64,000 bases of DNA, taken from Sphingobacterium sp. PCS056 (lineage in GTDB: Bacteria > Bacteroidota > Bacteroidia > Sphingobacteriales > Sphingobacteriaceae). Below the pieces are notes generated by a model that did no database searches, was not told where the DNA came from, and saw only the letters and a list, made by a program, of their open reading frames with translations. The position numbers and the translations under genes were made by a program. Shown here in pieces: positions 26,660 to 34,947 of the stretch (position 1 is the stretch's first letter; each line of letters starts with the position of its first letter). The stretch covers positions 3,844,001-3,908,000 of the forward strand of contig NZ_CP096883.1 in the NCBI RefSeq assembly GCF_023273895.1, written 5' to 3'.

Positions 26660-28948
26660 ATGAAACAATGGACTTCCTTATTAGTCGCTGTTGCATTGGT
26701 TCCGACACTGGCTTTCACACAGCCAGCGAAAAAACAAGATCCTAAAATGGATAAGTTTATCTCTGAACTGATGAAAAAAATGACAGTAGATGAAAAAATT
26801 GGTCAGCTAAACTTAGTTACTGCGGGCGAGGTAACCACAGGTACTACGGCTAGCACTGGAGTTGAAGCAAAAATTGCAGCTGGTCAAATTGGTGGAATCT
26901 TTTCTATGACTACACCTAAAAAAATTCGCGCTGCTCAAGAACTTGCTGTCAATAAAACAAGATTAAAAATTCCGATGATATTTGGTCTTGACGTCATCCA
27001 TGGATACAAAACGACTTTTCCAATTCCACTGGGGCTTTCTGCCACATGGGACATACCTTTAATTGAAAAAACTGCGCGTATAGCAGCACAGGAAGCTACC
27101 GCAGACGGAATCAATTGGACATTCTCTCCAATGGTTGACATCTCTAGAGATGCACGCTGGGGACGAATTTCTGAGGGTTCTGGAGAAGACCCCTATTTAG
27201 GCTCTCAAATTGCAAGAGCAATGGTCAAAGGATATCAAGGCGATGATCTAACAGCAGTAAATACCATGATGGCTTGTGTAAAGCACTGGGCACTATATGG
27301 AGCTGCTGAATCGGGAAAAGATTATAATACGACCGACATGAGTCTTCACCGTATGTATAATGAATACTTCCCTCCTTATAAAGCAGCTGTAGAAGCTGGA
27401 GCTGGAACAGTAATGACTTCATTTAATGATATCAATGGAATACCAGCAACAGCTAATAAATGGTTAGTTACTGATGTTCTTCGCAAAGAATGGGGATTTA
27501 ATGGTATGGTTGTAACAGATTATACTGGAATTTCTGAGTTAATCGACCACGGTTTAGGAGATTTAAAACAAGTATCGGCACTTTCTATAAAAGCAGGTGT
27601 AGATATGGATATGGTATCTGAAGGATTTCTGAACACTTTAAAGCAGTCACTCCAAGATGGCAAAGTCTCACAAAGTGATATTGATCGCGCTTGTCGATTG
27701 GTGTTGGAAGCGAAATATAAGTTAGGTTTATTTGAAGACCCTTACCGCTATTGCAATGAAGATCGTGCTCAAACTGAGTTATTGACACCTGCAAATCTAA
27801 AAGTTGCACGCGATGCCGCTACAAAATCTTTTGTGCTGTTAAAAAATGACAACCAACTTCTGCCTTTACAGAAAAAAGGTACTGTGGCTGTTATAGGACC
27901 TTTAGCAAATACGCGAGCAAATATGGTGGGTACATGGTCAGTAAGTTCTGACTTAGTCAATACTCCTTCCCTAGTCGAAGGCATGCAATCTGTTTTAGGC
28001 AATCAAGTGAAAATCGTAACGCACTTAGGTTCAAACTTGCTAGAAGATGCCGTATATCAGGAACATGCGACTATGTTTGGCCGTACGATACCGAGAGACA
28101 ATAGACCTGAATCTGAAATTGTTGCTGAGGCTTTACAGATCGCTGCCCAAGCAGATATTATTGTAGCGGCATTAGGTGAATCATCGGAGATGTCTGGTGA
28201 AAGCTCAAGCCGTACAGAAATTGGTATTCCTGCGATACAACAACGTCTTTTGTCGGAATTATTAAAAACAGGTAAGCCCGTCGTACTCGTCTTATTTGCA
28301 GGTAGACCAATGACCTTAACTTGGGAAAATGAACACGTTCCAGCGATCTTAAATGCTTGGTTTGGAGGATCTGAAACAGGAGCTGCTGTTGCAGAAGTAT
28401 TATTTGGTGATGTAAATCCGTCTGGAAAACTAACAGCTACCTTCCCTAGAAATGTTGGACAACTGCCCATTTATTATGCACATAAAAATACCGGTAGACC
28501 TTTGGCTGAAGGCGGATCCTTTCAAAAATTTAGATCTAATTATATCGATGTGATCAACAGCCCACTTTTTCCTTTTGGATATGGATTAAGTTACACAACA
28601 TTCGATTACTCTGATCTAAAATTAGACAAATCTTCTATTAAAGCAGGACAATCTATCCAAGCGTCTGTCACATTGAGTAATACGGGTAAATATGATGGTG
28701 AGGAAGTTGTTCAGCTCTATATTAAAGATGTTGTTGGTTCAATTACACGTCCTGTCAAAGAATTAAAAGGTTTTAAAAAAGTATTTTTAAAGGCTGGCGA
28801 ATCTACAACAGTCAACTTTACAGTTTCTGAGGAAGAACTGAAATTTTATAATAATGACTTAAAATTTGTAGCTGAGCCTGGAGATTTTATCCTATATATC
28901 GGTAAAAATTCTCAAGATTTATTAGAAAGTAAATTCCAATTAAAATAA
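26660..28948 (+). CDS. GH3 beta-glucosidase (BglX-like)
   Basis: A 762-residue exported glycosidase with a signal peptide ending around LAFTQP. The N-terminal GH3 barrel contains GLDVIHGYKTTFPIPLG, the KHW segment (CVKHWALYGA) and the nucleophile Asp in MVVTDYTG. The GH3 C-terminal domain contains ALGESSEMSGESSSR with the acid/base region, and a fibronectin-III-like domain closes the protein. It removes terminal glucose. A GH3 enzyme linked to beta-1,2-gluco-oligosaccharide use in Bacteroides thetaiotaomicron (BT_3567) supports a matching role here. Confidence 0.93.
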   Translation: MKQWTSLLVAVALVPTLAFTQPAKKQDPKMDKFISELMKKMTVDEKIGQLNLVTAGEVTTGTTASTGVEAKIAAGQIGGIFSMTTPKKIRAAQELAVNKTRLKIPMIFGLDVIHGYKTTFPIPLGLSATWDIPLIEKTARIAAQEATADGINWTFSPMVDISRDARWGRISEGSGEDPYLGSQIARAMVKGYQGDDLTAVNTMMACVKHWALYGAAESGKDYNTTDMSLHRMYNEYFPPYKAAVEAGAGTVMTSFNDINGIPATANKWLVTDVLRKEWGFNGMVVTDYTGISELIDHGLGDLKQVSALSIKAGVDMDMVSEGFLNTLKQSLQDGKVSQSDIDRACRLVLEAKYKLGLFEDPYRYCNEDRAQTELLTPANLKVARDAATKSFVLLKNDNQLLPLQKKGTVAVIGPLANTRANMVGTWSVSSDLVNTPSLVEGMQSVLGNQVKIVTHLGSNLLEDAVYQEHATMFGRTIPRDNRPESEIVAEALQIAAQADIIVAALGESSEMSGESSSRTEIGIPAIQQRLLSELLKTGKPVVLVLFAGRPMTLTWENEHVPAILNAWFGGSETGAAVAEVLFGDVNPSGKLTATFPRNVGQLPIYYAHKNTGRPLAEGGSFQKFRSNYIDVINSPLFPFGYGLSYTTFDYSDLKLDKSSIKAGQSIQASVTLSNTGKYDGEEVVQLYIKDVVGSITRPVKELKGFKKVFLKAGESTTVNFTVSEEELKFYNNDLKFVAEPGDFILYIGKNSQDLLESKFQLK

Positions 28949-28968
28949 TTGATTACTCTTTTAACGTG

Positions 28969-29001
28969 GGAGCTATCTTAAATGAGATAGCTCCTTTTTT
29001 T
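28969..29001 (+). terminator. Intrinsic terminator of the PUL
   Basis: A 10-bp stem (arms 28969-28978 and 28985-28994, GGAGCTATCT/AGATAGCTCC) has a 6-nt loop and a run of seven T, 20 bp after the GH3 stop. Confidence 0.85.
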
Positions 29002-29138
29002 ATGTTATTAAAAAAATATAATGGGTCATCTACTCCATCATGCATCCCTCACAACATGAGTAGTACTCTTACTTAATATTTACTGCAAAATGAATTGTAT
29101 GTGGCGATCGCAAAAATAGGCTGCTGACTTAAAATAAA

Positions 29139-29164
29139 AAAGCCGCATCTCACGACGGGGCTTT
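29139..29164 (-). terminator. Intrinsic terminator for the NTF2-like gene
   Basis: On the minus strand the arms AAAGCC/GGCTTT plus four more pairs after one mismatch form a hairpin followed by TTTTTTATTTT. It lies about 80 bp downstream of the 144-residue protein gene. Confidence 0.6.
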
Positions 29165-29246
29165 ACTCACTAAACATATGATTGATTGTTGGTATAGTTT
29201 AATTGAAATCGATTTTCAAAAAATTAATGAGGGTACAATCATCAGC

Positions 29247-29681
29247 TTATTGATAGGTATGAACCGACGTAAGGACTTTCCAAGCACCGTCTTCGTTAAT
29301 TAAAGTAACAAGATCTGTCATGGTAAAATTTTCAAATTTCAAAGTAACTTTCGCAATCATAGAATTTGGGCATTGTTCCAATACCTGGTAAGAAGTGATG
29401 CAATTTAATTTTTCTCCTCGCTGCTTTTTTAAAAAGTTAATAATTTCGGAACGACTGTGACTTTTGGATTTTTCAGTTTGTATCCGTTGGCAGAATTCTG
29501 GAGCAAATAATTGTTCCAATCCAATAGATTCTCCCTCTGTAATGACTTCTAAATAATGATCTAGGGCCAATTTTGCCATTGAAAGATTGATAGTCCTTTT
29601 TTCAGGCCTACCATCAGCCATCGTGCATATGGATATGACGATAAGGGCTGCTGTTGCACATGTTTTTAATAAAGTTTTCAT
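29247..29681 (-). CDS. Exported NTF2-like / putative lumazine-binding family protein
   Basis: A 144-residue protein with a signal peptide (hydrophobic residues about 5-22, to MADG). The mature part has an N-terminal helix (ALDHYLEVITEGESIGLEQLFAPEF) and then four or more beta strands ending in DGAWKVLTSVHTYQ, the pattern of the NTF2-like nutrient/lumazine-binding group common in Bacteroidota. No ligand can be assigned. It has its own terminator and no obvious operon partner. Confidence 0.7.
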   Translation of the reverse strand: MKTLLKTCATAALIVISICTMADGRPEKRTINLSMAKLALDHYLEVITEGESIGLEQLFAPEFCQRIQTEKSKSHSRSEIINFLKKQRGEKLNCITSYQVLEQCPNSMIAKVTLKFENFTMTDLVTLINEDGAWKVLTSVHTYQ

Positions 29682-29881
29682 TGGTCTTTATTTTACATGT
29701 TCCTTTTTTAGTACTGATCCCTAGTTAAATGCAATTATTTGAGCGCTTTTTTATTCAATCAACTCAAAGAATCCAATACATGACCTCTAATCAAAAACCA
29801 AAGGCAGATCGATAGGTCTTTTACAAACAGTTGTGTATCGCTTATCGAATAGGGCGATCCAAAATAAAAAGTGCCGGATAT

Positions 29882-30334
29882 TTACAAGATGATATTTCGC
29901 TTAAACGCACACCCCAGCTCAATGATGGTATCCGTTTTTGAAATCCCGGGAATACTATCTATTTTATCATATAATAACTGTCTCATGTGCTCATGGTCTT
30001 TCGCTATAATTTTTAAGTAAAGCGTATAATTTCCAGTGATATAGTAACATTCTGTCACTTCCGGTATTTTTTGCAATTCTTCAATAATTCTTTTAGAATC
30101 ATGATCCTTTTCCAGGGAGATACCAGTAAAAGCTCCCCAATCATACCCCAGTTTTTTTTCATTTAAAACAGGTTTAATCCCTACTAAAATTCCCTGATCA
30201 ATTAATCGCGTAATTCGTTGATGAATCATGGTATTGGAAACTCCTAATATGGCAGCAATAGCTGAATAAGCCATCCGTCCATCTGCCTCCAAATGTTTCA
30301 AAATCTGTCTGTCAAAATCATCTAATTGACTCAT
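29882..30334 (-). CDS. Lrp/AsnC family transcriptional regulator
   Basis: A 150-residue regulator. The N-terminal AsnC-type helix-turn-helix reads LDDFDRQILKHLEADGRMAYSAIA...VSNTMIHQRITRL. The C-terminal RAM ligand-binding domain contains TECYYITGNYTLYLKI. It is divergent from ornithine aminotransferase and arginase genes, and the 129-bp gap has a nested dyad, so it likely controls arginine/ornithine catabolism in response to an amino acid (inferred). Confidence 0.92.
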   Translation of the reverse strand: MSQLDDFDRQILKHLEADGRMAYSAIAAILGVSNTMIHQRITRLIDQGILVGIKPVLNEKKLGYDWGAFTGISLEKDHDSKRIIEELQKIPEVTECYYITGNYTLYLKIIAKDHEHMRQLLYDKIDSIPGISKTDTIIELGCAFKRNIIL

Positions 30335-30380
30335 AGTTTACTTTTCTATATGCTGGAATGAATAAGTTAAATTACACATT

Positions 30381-30422
30381 TTAATGCAAACAAAAAGTTT
30401 AATTTAACTTTTCATGCATTAA
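30381..30422. promoter_or_regulatory. Nested dyad in the lrp-rocD intergenic region, candidate Lrp operator
   Basis: Outer arms TTAATGCA (30381-30388) and TGCATTAA (30415-30422) and inner arms AAAAGTT (30393-30399) and AACTTTT (30406-30412) are both perfect inverted repeats centred within 1 bp of each other. The position between divergent genes and the AT-rich symmetric pattern suit a multimeric Lrp-type regulator. Confidence 0.5.
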
Positions 30423-30463
30423 TTAGTTTAAATATTGTACATTTATTTGATAATTCCAATACT

Positions 30464-31723
30464 ATGAATGATTTAACAAATGAAACTAAAAGCAATGCCT
30501 TCATTGCAAAGGAAAGTAAATATGGAGCACATAATTACCATCCACTTCCTGTTGTCTTGTCGAGAGGAAAAGGTGTATTTGTTTGGGATGTAGAAGATCG
30601 TCGCTATTACGACTTTCTTTCTGCCTATTCTGCCGTAAATCAAGGACATTGTCATCCAAGAATTATTAAAGCATTGACGCAACAGGCAGAAAAACTGACC
30701 CTTACTTCTAGGGCCTTCTACAGTGATCAACTGGGTAATTTTGAGGAATACATGTGCAAACTATTTGGTTATGACAAAGCATTAATCATGAATTCTGGAG
30801 TAGAGGCTGTAGAAACTGCCATGAAGCTCTGTCGAAAATGGGCCTATCTCGTTAAAGGTATTGCTAAAGACCAAGCGAAAATTGTTTTTGCTCAGGGCAA
30901 TTTCCATGGCAGGACAATTTCCATTATTTCGGCTTCTACCGATGATTCTGCAAAAAAAGATTTTGGACCATTTCTAGAAGGTGTGCTTCAAGTGCCTTAT
31001 AACGATGTGGATGCATTTGAAAATTTATTAGAAAATGATGCAAATATAGCCGGATTTATTGTTGAACCTATTCAAGGAGAGGCTGGTATCATCGTGCCAG
31101 ATCACGACTATCTAGCTCGTATAAAAGCAATATGTAAAAAATACAATGTACTATTTATTGTCGATGAAATCCAAACAGGGATTGCACGAACAGGCAATAT
31201 GTTGGCCTCTTACGATATCGATGGTTACAACGACAGTACTAAGCCCGACCTATTGATTTTAGGAAAAGCATTATCGGGAGGTGTACTTCCTGTCTCTGCT
31301 GTTTTGGCAGACGATGCGATTATGTTAACCATTAAACCGGGAGAGCATGGTTCAACATATGGAGGTAATCCTTTGGCATGCGCAGTATCCATGGAAGCAC
31401 TCCAAGTCGTGCTTGATGAGCATTTGGCCGAGAATGCCGAAAATATGGGTCAGTTATTTAGAAATGGCCTTGAAGAAATGATGACCAGATGTCCCATCAT
31501 CACAGAAGTCAGAGGCAAAGGATTATTAAATGCGATCGTTATTGATAGTGAAGAGGAAGACGATCTAGCTTGGGAAATTTGTTTAAAATTTAAGGAAAAT
31601 GGATTATTGGCGAAACCGACCCATGGCAATAAAATTCGCTTAGCCCCTCCTTTGGTTATGACACAAGAACAGATCGAGGAAAGTTTAAAAATAATTGAGA
31701 AATCCCTAAAACACTTTTCCTAA
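30464..31723 (+). CDS. rocD: Ornithine--oxo-acid aminotransferase
   Basis: A 419-residue class-III PLP aminotransferase converting ornithine and 2-oxoglutarate to glutamate semialdehyde and glutamate. Visible signatures: [15 protein letters not shown] at the N-terminus, [33 protein letters not shown] and the PLP-Lys at residue 268 in LGKALSGG. The motif set and length match RocD rather than acetylornithine aminotransferase. It forms an operon with arginase (6-bp gap), turning arginine into glutamate precursors. Confidence 0.94.
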   Translation: MNDLTNETKSNAFIAKESKYGAHNYHPLPVVLSRGKGVFVWDVEDRRYYDFLSAYSAVNQGHCHPRIIKALTQQAEKLTLTSRAFYSDQLGNFEEYMCKLFGYDKALIMNSGVEAVETAMKLCRKWAYLVKGIAKDQAKIVFAQGNFHGRTISIISASTDDSAKKDFGPFLEGVLQVPYNDVDAFENLLENDANIAGFIVEPIQGEAGIIVPDHDYLARIKAICKKYNVLFIVDEIQTGIARTGNMLASYDIDGYNDSTKPDLLILGKALSGGVLPVSAVLADDAIMLTIKPGEHGSTYGGNPLACAVSMEALQVVLDEHLAENAENMGQLFRNGLEEMMTRCPIITEVRGKGLLNAIVIDSEEEDDLAWEICLKFKENGLLAKPTHGNKIRLAPPLVMTQEQIEESLKIIEKSLKHFS

Positions 31724-31729
31724 ATATTC

Positions 31730-32695
31730 ATGAAAAGAGCGATTCAATTAATTAAAAACAGATCTGATATTGGTGCAGGAACTCGAGGTTCTGACCTCGG
31801 TATTGATGCCATAGAAATTGCTGCAATTAACAAAGGAAGTCAGTATTTTAATACATACACTTACGTCGATATACAGACACGCAATGGTACCATCTATGAT
31901 CCACTCATTTATCCATTTGGAAGACGGATCAAACAAGTGTTACAACAGTGCAAGCTATTAGCGATATCTGTGGAAGATTGTTTATTAGAAGAAAAATTTC
32001 CACTCGTATTCTCGGGAGACCATTCATCAGCAATTGGAACTATTAGTGGTATAAAATCAGCTTTTCCTGATAAAACCTTAGGGGTTATATGGATTGACGC
32101 GCATGCTGATCTACACGCTCCCTATACTACTCCTTCAGGCAATCTACACGGTATGCCTTTAGCGGCTGTACTAGGCATTGATAATCTTGAAAATCAAATC
32201 AATGACATTGACGAGGAAACTAAAAAATATTGGAATAAACTAAAATCGATTGGAACTTCAAATGCTAAATTGAGATCAGAACATCTGATCTATTTTGGAG
32301 TCCGCGATACAGAACCACCAGAAGAAAATTTAATTGAGAAACTAGCCATCAAAAAATATCCAGTTGAAAAGGTCAGAAATAGGAGTATCAAAGTCTGTGT
32401 TGCCGATGCATTACAACAATTAGCAGCATGTGATATCGTCTATGTCTCTTTTGATGTTGATAGTATGGATAGTGAATTAATTTCTAATGGAACTGGAACC
32501 CCAGTTCCTAAGGGATTTGATCCAACAGAAATTACCGAAATACTTCAGGAAATCATTGCTTCAGGAAAAGTAATCTGTTTAGAACTTGTGGAGGTGAATC
32601 CCCTACTTGATAGTCAAGGCAATCGAATGGCGGAAGTTGCTTTCGAAATTTTAGAACAAGTCACAGAATCAATCGAGGCATTGAGCACACGTTAA
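31730..32695 (+). CDS. rocF: Arginase
   Basis: A 321-residue ureohydrolase that cleaves arginine to ornithine and urea with a binuclear manganese centre. The metal-binding motifs GDHSSAIG, DAHADLH and SFDVDSMD are all present in order, and the loop SGNLHGMPLA supports arginase over agmatinase. It directly follows rocD, so ornithine made here is the substrate of the preceding gene product. Confidence 0.92.
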   Translation: MKRAIQLIKNRSDIGAGTRGSDLGIDAIEIAAINKGSQYFNTYTYVDIQTRNGTIYDPLIYPFGRRIKQVLQQCKLLAISVEDCLLEEKFPLVFSGDHSSAIGTISGIKSAFPDKTLGVIWIDAHADLHAPYTTPSGNLHGMPLAAVLGIDNLENQINDIDEETKKYWNKLKSIGTSNAKLRSEHLIYFGVRDTEPPEENLIEKLAIKKYPVEKVRNRSIKVCVADALQQLAACDIVYVSFDVDSMDSELISNGTGTPVPKGFDPTEITEILQEIIASGKVICLELVEVNPLLDSQGNRMAEVAFEILEQVTESIEALSTR

Positions 32696-32712
32696 CAATC
32701 TCTTCTTTCATC

Positions 32713-32756
32713 ATTGGACAGATAATACATTTATAACTAAATTGCATCTGTCCAAT
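32713..32756 (+). terminator. Hairpin downstream of rocDF
   Basis: A perfect 11-bp stem (ATTGGACAGAT at 32713-32723, ATCTGTCCAAT at 32746-32756) with a 22-nt loop lies 18 bp after the arginase stop. The trailing U-tract is weak. Confidence 0.6.
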
Positions 32757-32967
32757 TATAAAAATTCCTTAATTGGCATCTACTATCTTGTAAACAAAAT
32801 CTTCTTCCATCCAAAATGATTAACAGGTGTTCGATGCTGAACTGTTTCGGTTCTACCTATCTCCCTCCATATGATGGGATATCATTCAATTTTTGGATAA
32901 TAAAAAACTCCTAAATGAATATTATACTAGCATTTTTGCGTAAAATTGTATTATATACAAAAGTAAA

Positions 32968-33768
32968 TTGAGATTTTTTTTCCATATTGCCTATCAAGGT
33001 CAAGATTACAGCGGTTGGCAAAGACAACCAGATGTCAAGAGTGTACAGGAAGTTTTAGAAACTACGCTTTCTAAAATTTTAAAAGTACAAACCACTATAT
33101 TTGGATGTGGACGTACGGATGCTCAAGTACATGCCAGTCAATATTTTTTTCATGCCGATATGGAAAAAGAATGTGATTTTGATTTACTTTATCGATTAAA
33201 CAAAGCTCTTCCTACCAATATCGCTGTTTACGATATTATAAAAATGGACGGCAAACCTCATGCTCGTTTTGACGCTATACATAGAGAATACGATTATTTT
33301 ATACATACATATAAAGATCCTTTCTTAAGCAATCAAAGTTCTTTATACTTATATCCAAATTTAGATCTGCAAAAAATGAGCGAGGCCGCTAAAGTGTTAC
33401 TTAAATACAAAGATTTTCGTCCCTTTTGTACTCATCCTGATAAAAATGAGCATACCCTATGTCAAGTATCGTCGACCGGAATATATGTAAATACAAAAGG
33501 GGATCGGATTCGTTTTAATATAGCTAGTAATCGCTTTTTAGGAAAAATGATTCGTATTATAACAGGTAAATTGTTGAAAATAGCTGTTGGTGAATTGAGT
33601 ATTGATGAATTTGAAAATCATTTAATAACATTAGAAGTACCAAAAATATTAAACCCAGCCTATCCAGTCGGATTATACCTTTCTAAAGTTAAATATCCAT
33701 ATTTAGACCTGCCCCCACGAACTGATTTTTTGAGCCCTACACAAAGTTCAGACTGGCTATTGATTTAA
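32968..33768 (+). CDS. truA: tRNA pseudouridine(38-40) synthase, TTG start
   Basis: A 266-residue enzyme modifying uridines 38-40 in the anticodon stem-loop. The catalytic Asp51 lies in GCGRTDAQVHA. The N-terminus RFFFHIAYQGQDYSGWQRQ and later RFNIASNRFLGKMIRIITG are typical TruA. The reading frame begins at a TTG placed exactly where the family normally has ATG (immediately before Arg-Phe), and there is no in-frame ATG before the conserved domain, so TTG is the likely start. Confidence 0.93.
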   Translation: MRFFFHIAYQGQDYSGWQRQPDVKSVQEVLETTLSKILKVQTTIFGCGRTDAQVHASQYFFHADMEKECDFDLLYRLNKALPTNIAVYDIIKMDGKPHARFDAIHREYDYFIHTYKDPFLSNQSSLYLYPNLDLQKMSEAAKVLLKYKDFRPFCTHPDKNEHTLCQVSSTGIYVNTKGDRIRFNIASNRFLGKMIRIITGKLLKIAVGELSIDEFENHLITLEVPKILNPAYPVGLYLSKVKYPYLDLPPRTDFLSPTQSSDWLLI

Positions 33769-33877
33769 ATATGCATGCGGCCATTGTCATACTTCTGGTA
33801 CTTTATCATTGATAACATCGTATTCATTACCCTATTGTATTCATTTCTCATAATGAATGGGATTGAAAAATACGGCT

Positions 33878-34228
33878 CTAAAACTCTTGTAATAGCTTCA
33901 TTATATTTTCGATTGGACGACCAATAACAGCTTGACCATTCTTTACTACGATGGGTCGTTCGATAAGAATGGGATGTTGCAACATGACATCGATCCATTC
34001 ATTATCCGTAAGTATAAGATCTTTGAAGTTTTCTTGAAATATAGTTTCATGATGTCTAATTAACTGAAGTGGCTTCATTTTGAGTATAGCCAATAGATTT
34101 TTCATTTCGTCCTTACTGGGCACATCATTTATATATTCTTGTATATTGAATTCGACATGTTTACTCATTAACAAATCCAATGCAGCACAACTTTTACTAC
34201 ACAATTTATTGTGGTATATCTTTATCAT
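33878..34228 (-). CDS. ArsC-family (glutaredoxin-type) reductase
   Basis: A 116-residue thioredoxin-fold protein. The catalytic Cys10 lies in IYHNKLCSKS, and the three anion-site Arg regions (LQLIRHHE, HPILIERPIVV, VIGRP) are kept. This matches glutaredoxin-dependent arsenate reductases. There is no arsenic efflux gene or ArsR nearby, so it may be a YffB/Spx-like relative or an isolated arsenate reductase. It is convergent with truA. Confidence 0.85.
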   Translation of the reverse strand: MIKIYHNKLCSKSCAALDLLMSKHVEFNIQEYINDVPSKDEMKNLLAILKMKPLQLIRHHETIFQENFKDLILTDNEWIDVMLQHPILIERPIVVKNGQAVIGRPIENIMKLLQEF

Positions 34229-34252
34229 GATGACAATTTATTACAATTAAAA

Positions 34253-34288
34253 CAATAAGCCATTTGATCATATTCAGATCGCTTATTG
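34253..34288 (-). terminator. Possible terminator after the YceI gene
   Basis: An 8-bp stem (CAATAAGC at 34253-34260, GCTTATTG at 34281-34288) with internal GATC pairing is followed on the minus strand by TTTTAATTGTAAT. Confidence 0.4.
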
Positions 34289-34306
34289 GCCACCTATAGC
34301 GGACTT

Positions 34307-34849
34307 CTATACCTCTATTTGTTTGATAAGCTGAATTTCAGCATTGATCCGAACTTCATCACTGACAACAATATTACCGGCTTCGGTTACAGCATCCCAG
34401 GTTAAACCAAAATTCTTACGGCTCAATGAACCACTTAGTGAAAAACCGGCCTTAGTTTGACCATAACTATCCATAACGATTCCTCCAAATGAAACCTCCA
34501 ACTTAACTGTTTGAGTAATGGAACCAATCGTTAATGCACCAGTTAATACGGCGTGGCTATTAGCTCCCTGATATTTACTTCCCCTGAACCTTAAATGACT
34601 ATATACATTTGCATTAAAAAAATCAGCGGATTTTAGATGCTCATCTCTTTGTTTATCATTGGTATTAATTGAATTAATTTCGGCAGCAAATTCAATGTTT
34701 TTAGCCGTATTAAAATTGTCATTATGAGTTTCCAGCTCAAGTGTAAATTTTTCGAAATAACCCGTTATCGTAGTGATCATTAAATGTTTCACTTTAAAAG
34801 ACACTTCACTATGACTAGGGTCAATCGACCATTTATTTGATGCGATCAT
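34307..34849 (-). CDS. YceI family protein
   Basis: A 180-residue lipocalin-like beta-barrel protein. The start WSIDPSHSEVSFKVKHLMIT, then a TGYFEKF turn, DEHLKSADFF and LSRKNFGLTWD are all typical of YceI. Members bind polyisoprenoids or are stress-induced. This copy has no signal peptide and so is probably cytoplasmic, unlike E. coli YceI. Confidence 0.9.
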   Translation of the reverse strand: MIASNKWSIDPSHSEVSFKVKHLMITTITGYFEKFTLELETHNDNFNTAKNIEFAAEINSINTNDKQRDEHLKSADFFNANVYSHLRFRGSKYQGANSHAVLTGALTIGSITQTVKLEVSFGGIVMDSYGQTKAGFSLSGSLSRKNFGLTWDAVTEAGNIVVSDEVRINAEIQLIKQIEV

Positions 34850-34947
34850 TCATTCGTTTTTAAAATATGATATTCCAGATACTGAGCACTGGTTATCAAA
34901 CACTACTCACTTAAAATATAAATTGTATTTGCACCTAAATATGAGAC

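Noticed and set aside
33878..34228. Arsenic resistance operon
   Set aside because: Only the ArsC-like gene is present; there is no ArsR, ArsB or Acr3 gene nearby.
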